A stretch of 35,281 nt of DNA from JBIOUF01 sp044866695. Its GTDB lineage: Bacteria; Actinomycetota; Actinomycetes; Propionibacteriales; Nocardioidaceae. Below, in pieces: positions 32,033-35,281 of this stretch. The stretch lies in assembly GCA_044866695.1 (NCBI GenBank), contig JBIOUF010000025.1, positions 1 through 35,281 of the forward strand. Direction: 5' to 3'. The notes under the pieces were generated by a model, which saw only the letters and a list, made by a program, of their open reading frames with translations, searched no databases and was not told where the DNA came from. The position numbers and the translations under genes are program-made. Every line of letters starts with the position of its first letter. Position 1 is the stretch's first letter.

Positions 32033-32797
32033 GTGGACCTGATGGGGCTGGCCGAGCTCGAGCGCTACTACGACACCGTGCCCAGGGCGACCGCTCGCGT
32101 GGAGGAGGTCGGCCCGTTCACGCTGTTCCTGCGGACGAGGGAGGACGGCTGGGACTTCTACGCCCGGCCGAGGCTGGGGCTCGGGCACCGGTTCAGGACG
32201 GTCGACGTCGACGCCGTGCGCGCGAGGCAGCGCGAGCTCGGGGTGCCGGAGAGCCTCGAGTGGGTGCACGACACCACGCCGTCGCTGGCAGCGGCCGTCC
32301 GCGAGTCCGGCCTGCCGATCCGGCACGCGCCGCTGATGGTGCTGCGGGGAGACCCGGTGGCAGCAGCCGGGGACGCCGAGCTGGCGGTGCTGGGACCGCA
32401 CGACGAGCGGGTGCCGGCCGTCGTCGCCGCCGTGGACGCGGGGTTCGCGGGCAGCGACGAACCCGGTGAGGCCCGGCACCTCGCAGCCCAGCGCGACGCC
32501 CTGGCCGGTGGCACCAGCGTGATGGCGGCCGCACTCTGGGACGGCGAGGTGGTCGGGGGTGGCACCCATGCGCCCCGTGGCGGCGTCACGGAGATCATGG
32601 GCATCGCGGTGCTGCCCCGCGCCCGGCGCCGGGGCCTGGGCGCGGCCCTCTGCGCGCTGCTGGCGACGGACGCCCGGACCCGTGGGGTCCGGACCGTCTT
32701 CTTGTCCGCGGAGGACGACGCGGTGGCCAGGGTGTACCGGCGGGTCGGGTTCGGTCGCGTCGGCACCGCGATGATCGCCGAGCGCGGCCATGGCTGA
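32033..32797 (+). CDS. GNAT acetyltransferase (tandem type)
   Basis: About 254 residues. The C-terminal GNAT domain has the acetyl-CoA loop VLPRARRRGLGAALCALLA and the EDDAVARVYRRVGFGRVG end. The N-terminal about 120 residues (ELERYYDTVPRATARVEEVG and PFTLFLRTREDGWDFYARP) are likely a second, degenerate GNAT-like or lid domain. GTG 32033 and ATG 32042 are both possible; neither has a good ribosome site. Acceptor unknown. Its start lies 48 bases after array 2. It overlaps the next GNAT gene by 8 bases, so they are one transcript. Confidence 0.82.
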   Translation: MDLMGLAELERYYDTVPRATARVEEVGPFTLFLRTREDGWDFYARPRLGLGHRFRTVDVDAVRARQRELGVPESLEWVHDTTPSLAAAVRESGLPIRHAPLMVLRGDPVAAAGDAELAVLGPHDERVPAVVAAVDAGFAGSDEPGEARHLAAQRDALAGGTSVMAAALWDGEVVGGGTHAPRGGVTEIMGIAVLPRARRRGLGAALCALLATDARTRGVRTVFLSAEDDAVARVYRRVGFGRVGTAMIAERGHG

Positions 32798-33287
32798 GGC
32801 GCTGCCCGCCCCCGAGGAGGTCGAGGTCCGGTACGCCGAGCCGGAGGACTGGGCGCTGGTCCGCGACGTCCGGCTCCGGTCGCTCCAGGACAGCCCGTCC
32901 GCGTTCGCGTCGACCCACGAGAGCGAGGCGGCCCTCACCAGAGCCGAGTGGGTCGCGCGCTGCCGCCGTCCCGCCGTGCTGGCCCTGGCGAACGGCCGTC
33001 CGGTGGCGGTCGGCTCGGGGTTCGAGGACGAGCCGGGCCTGTGCCGGGTGGTCGCGATGTGGACCGACCCCGCCTGGCGTGGCCAGGGCCTGGCCGGCCG
33101 GGTGCTCGACCTGGTGCTCGCCTGGGCCCACGAGCGCGGCCTACGAGCCCACCTCGACGTGGCCGTGACCAACCGGGGCGCCCGCCGGGTCTACGAGAGG
33201 CACGGCTTCCGCGCCACCGGCGAGACCCGCCCGATCCGCGCCGGATCGCAGGAGCCGGTCGAGCACATGGTCCATGGCGAAGCCTGA
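32790..33287 (+). CDS. GNAT acetyltransferase
   Basis: 165 residues, one GNAT domain. VEVRYAEPEDWALVRDVRLR (N-terminal), VVAMWTDPAWRGQGLAGRVL with the Q/RxxGxG loop, and AVTNRGARRVYERHGFRATG at the C-terminus are diagnostic. It probably acetylates an amine of a small molecule or protein; the substrate is not known. It overlaps the preceding GNAT gene by 8 bases, and the stop is 36 bases from the convergent leuA. Confidence 0.93.
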   Translation: MAEALPAPEEVEVRYAEPEDWALVRDVRLRSLQDSPSAFASTHESEAALTRAEWVARCRRPAVLALANGRPVAVGSGFEDEPGLCRVVAMWTDPAWRGQGLAGRVLDLVLAWAHERGLRAHLDVAVTNRGARRVYERHGFRATGETRPIRAGSQEPVEHMVHGEA

Positions 33288-33323
33288 CGCGGGCCCGGGA
33301 CGGGTGTCGCCGCTTTGCCAGGC

Positions 33324-35033
33324 TCAGGCCCGGTTGACCGCCGACACCACGGCCTTGAGCGAGGCGGTGACGATGTTGGCGTCCAGGCCCACACCCCAGA
33401 GGATCTGCCCGCCGACGGCGCACTCGACGTACGCCGCCGCGATCGCGTCGCCGCCCTCCGACAGCGCGTGCTCGGAGTAGTCCAGGACGCGCAGGTCGTA
33501 GCCGATGGCGTTGAGCGCGTCCACGAACGCGGCGATCGGCCCGTTGCCGGTGCCTTCGAGGACGCGAGGTTCCCCGCCGACGTACACGCGGACGGTGAGC
33601 TGGTCCTTCTCCCCCGCCGCCGAGGAGGTGTGCACCGAGTTCAGCTGCAGCGGCGCCTCGCGGTCGAGGTACTCGGCGCGGAACGCCTGCCAGATCTCCT
33701 CCGGCGTGATCTCCCCGCCTTCGGCGTCGGTGCGCTGCTGCACCACCCGGCTGAACTCGATCTGCAGCCGGCGCGGCAGGTCCAGCTTGTGCTCGGTCTT
33801 CAGCACGTAGGCCACGCCGCCCTTGCCGGACTGGCTGTTGACCCGGATGACCGCCTCGTAGGTGCGGCCGACGTCGTGGGGGTCGATGGGCAGGTACGGC
33901 GCCTCCCAGCCCAGCTGCGAGACCGGGACGCCACGCTCGGCGGCCTGTTGGTCGAGGTCCTCCAGGCCCTTCTTGATGGCGTCCTGGTGCGAGCCGGAGA
34001 AGGCGGTGTAGACCAGGTCGCCGGCGTAGGGGTGGCGCGGGTGGACCGGCAGCTGGGTGCAGTACTCCACCGTGCGCCGGATCTCGTCGATGTCGGAGAA
34101 GTCGACCATCGGGTCGACGCCCTGGCTGAACAGGTTCATCCCCAGGGTGACCAGGCAGACGTTGCCGGTGCGCTCGCCGTGGCCGAACAGGCAGCCCTCG
34201 ACGCGGTCGGCGCCGGCCATCTGGGCCAGCTCGGTGGCGGCCACCGCGGTGCCCCGGTCGTTGTGCGGGTGCAGCGAGATGCAGGTGTTCTCGCGACGGG
34301 TCAGCTGTCGGGAGAACCACTCGATCTGGTCGGCGTACACGTTGGGGGTGGCCATCTCGACGGTGGCCGGCAGGTTGAGGATGATCTCCCGGCCGTCCTC
34401 GGGCTGCCAGACGTCGGACACCGCCTCGCACACCTCGACGGAGAACGGCAGCTCGGTGCCGGTGAAGATCTCCGGGGAGTACTCGTAGCCGATGACGGTC
34501 TTGTCCAGGTAGGACTCCGAGTACTTCATCACCAGCTCGGTGCCGCGGGTGGCGATGGCCTTGACCTCGTCCTTACCGGCATGGAACACCACCCGGCGGA
34601 ACAGCGGCGCGAGGGCGTTGTAGAGGTGGATGTTGGCCTTCGGTACGCCGACCAGCGACTGCACCGACCGCTCGATGAGGTCCTCCCGAGCCTGGGTGAG
34701 CACCGAGATCGTCACGTCGTCGGGGATCTTGTCGCTCTCGATCAGCTGCCGGACGAAGGCGAAGTCGGTCTCGCTGGCCGACGGGAAGCCGACCTCGATC
34801 TCCTTGTAGCCCATGCGGACCAGGAGCTCGAACATGGTCATCTTGCGGGCCGGCGTCATCGGGTCGATCAGCGCCTGGTTGCCGTCGCGCAGGTCGGTGG
34901 ACAGCCACCGCGGCGCGTGCGTGATCGTCCTGGTCGGCCAGGTGCGGTCGGGCAGGTCGATGGGCGGGAACGGGCGGTACCGGTGGATCGGCATGCCGCT
35001 GCTGGCCTGGGTGGTCTCCCACGGGTTGGACAT
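33324..35033 (-). CDS. leuA: 2-isopropylmalate synthase (yeast-type LeuA)
   Basis: 569 residues. First committed step of leucine biosynthesis: condensation of 2-ketoisovalerate and acetyl-CoA. LSTDLRDGNQALIDPMT (metal Asp) is near the N-terminus, with ISLHPHNDRGTAVAATELAQ (metal His residues), GADRVEGCLFGHGERTGN and DLVYTAFSGSHQDAI in the barrel; the C-terminal about 130 residues are the leucine-sensing regulatory domain. The length fits the fungal/actinobacterial second type. ATG 35033 has GAGGAG 9 bases upstream; a 15-residue longer frame lacks this. It is preceded by a Leu-rich leader peptide (35121-35171), so leucine-controlled expression in addition to feedback is likely. Confidence 0.97.
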   Translation of the reverse strand: MSNPWETTQASSGMPIHRYRPFPPIDLPDRTWPTRTITHAPRWLSTDLRDGNQALIDPMTPARKMTMFELLVRMGYKEIEVGFPSASETDFAFVRQLIESDKIPDDVTISVLTQAREDLIERSVQSLVGVPKANIHLYNALAPLFRRVVFHAGKDEVKAIATRGTELVMKYSESYLDKTVIGYEYSPEIFTGTELPFSVEVCEAVSDVWQPEDGREIILNLPATVEMATPNVYADQIEWFSRQLTRRENTCISLHPHNDRGTAVAATELAQMAGADRVEGCLFGHGERTGNVCLVTLGMNLFSQGVDPMVDFSDIDEIRRTVEYCTQLPVHPRHPYAGDLVYTAFSGSHQDAIKKGLEDLDQQAAERGVPVSQLGWEAPYLPIDPHDVGRTYEAVIRVNSQSGKGGVAYVLKTEHKLDLPRRLQIEFSRVVQQRTDAEGGEITPEEIWQAFRAEYLDREAPLQLNSVHTSSAAGEKDQLTVRVYVGGEPRVLEGTGNGPIAAFVDALNAIGYDLRVLDYSEHALSEGGDAIAAAYVECAVGGQILWGVGLDANIVTASLKAVVSAVNRA

Positions 35034-35171
35034 CGGGGGGTGCTCCTCGCTGCTGCGCTGGGCCGTTGCTCTGGGCATGTCCGGCGGGGACAGGGAGCCT
35101 CCGCAGCGAGGGGGTCCGGACTAGGAGTGCTGGACCTCGCTGCGGCAGCGAAGCAGGAGGCTGCGCGACAT
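35034..35171 (-). promoter_or_regulatory. leuA leader with competing stems
   Basis: On the minus strand CCGCAGCGAGG (A, 35135-35145, inside the leader peptide) can pair over 11 bases with CCTCGCTGCGG (B, 35101-35111). B can alternatively pair over 9 bases with GCAGCGAGG (C, 35045-35053), which contains part of the leuA ribosome site. A third stem, GTCCGG with CCGGAC (35116-35121/35079-35084), encloses B. Mutually exclusive folds suit attenuation, but the sign of the effect is not settled. Confidence 0.7.
35121..35171 (-). CDS. leuL: Leader peptide of leuA with three consecutive Leu codons
   Basis: 16 residues, MSRSLLLRCRSEVQHS, then TAG. CTC, CTG and CTT (35151-35159) are consecutive leucine codons, the classical sign of amino-acid-dependent attenuation. 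A GGGTGG sequence precedes ATG 35171, and the predicted -10 box (35180-35185) is only 8 bases away, so the mRNA may start at or just before the ATG. The codons downstream of the Leu run contain segment A of the leader stem. Its existence is inferred from position and Leu content. Confidence 0.8.
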   Translation of the reverse strand: MSRSLLLRCRSEVQHS

Positions 35172-35179
35172 CGTGCCCC

Positions 35180-35185
35180 ACCCTA
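35180..35185 (-). promoter_or_regulatory. Predicted -10 box of the leuL-leuA transcript
   Basis: Minus-strand TAGGGT fits TANNNT and lies 8 bases before the leader-peptide ATG, giving little or no 5' UTR. No clear -35 hexamer. The remaining bases to the window end contain only an 11-bp direct repeat (GTTGTGGCCGA at 35228-35238 and 35257-35267). Confidence 0.5.
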
Positions 35186-35281
35186 GCAGCCCGCTGCCGC
35201 CGGTCTCGGTGCCCGTGGGTCGGCGGCGTTGTGGCCGATGCCTGCGCGGATGCCCGGTTGTGGCCGAGGGCTACCGCGACA

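Overview
This 35.3 kb window is high-GC chromosomal DNA with dense, often 4-nt-overlapping genes, GTG/TTG starts and TANNNT-type -10 boxes very close to start codons. Gene content (yeast-type leuA, recO-uppS, zur beside znuACB, a single-chain glyS, dgt and dnaG with an actinobacterial-type neighbour) points to an actinobacterium. I would guess Nocardioidaceae or another member of the Propionibacteriales, but that genus-level placement is inference. Most of the window looks like ordinary chromosome, with one small accessory patch around a tRNA-Asn gene.

Layout. 1-3947 (minus): an incomplete unknown gene, a small membrane protein, and a MoxR-type AAA+ ATPase coupled to a VWA-domain protein. 4032-4875: hsp20 and a small merR gene, divergent around a dyad operator. 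4903-6615 (plus): a DUF72 protein, a short 16-bp tandem repeat and a PIG-L/LmbE deacetylase. 6712-9628 (minus): two secreted proteins, one an M64-like zinc peptidase. 9718-13990 (minus): two DUF4386-like membrane proteins and a large AAA-LuxR regulator. 13991-14545 is empty as far as I can see. 14546-15589 (plus): a two-domain F420-type nitroreductase plus SRPBCC protein. 15622-16919 (minus): vapBC and a BrnT/BrnA-like toxin-antitoxin (TA) pair, then tRNA-Asn(GTT) and a 160-bp element bounded by inverted repeats. 17413-21170 (minus): a small conserved-looking gene, dnaG and dgt. 21256-21857 (plus): a MazEF-type TA pair. 21861-26907 (minus): a secreted M15-like peptidase, a Dus enzyme, a lipoprotein, glyS and an ABM-type monooxygenase. 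26973-30162 (plus): the zinc operon znuA-znuC-znuB-zur behind a palindromic Zur box. 30304-31802 (minus): recO-uppS, flanked on both sides by arrays of one 22-bp repeat in opposite orientation. 32033-33287 (plus): two GNAT acetyltransferases. 33324-35171 (minus): leuA with a Leu-rich leader peptide and competing leader stems.

How the parts work together. Zur is the last gene of the zinc-uptake operon whose promoter carries the Zur box, so the operon is probably self-limiting. The hsp20/merR pair shares an operator. leuA appears to be controlled through a leader peptide. DnaG (primer synthesis) and Dgt (dNTP pool) are replication-related neighbours.

Most unusual signals: the mirrored 22-bp repeat arrays around recO-uppS; the inverted-repeat-bounded element beside tRNA-Asn; the nested four-half-site dyad at vapB; the in-frame 42-bp duplication inside dgt; the histidine-rich ZnuB tail; and several promoters predicted to give leaderless mRNAs. 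I found no CRISPR array, rRNA, transposase or phage gene. Assignments come from reading the sequence and remembered family features, with no database search.
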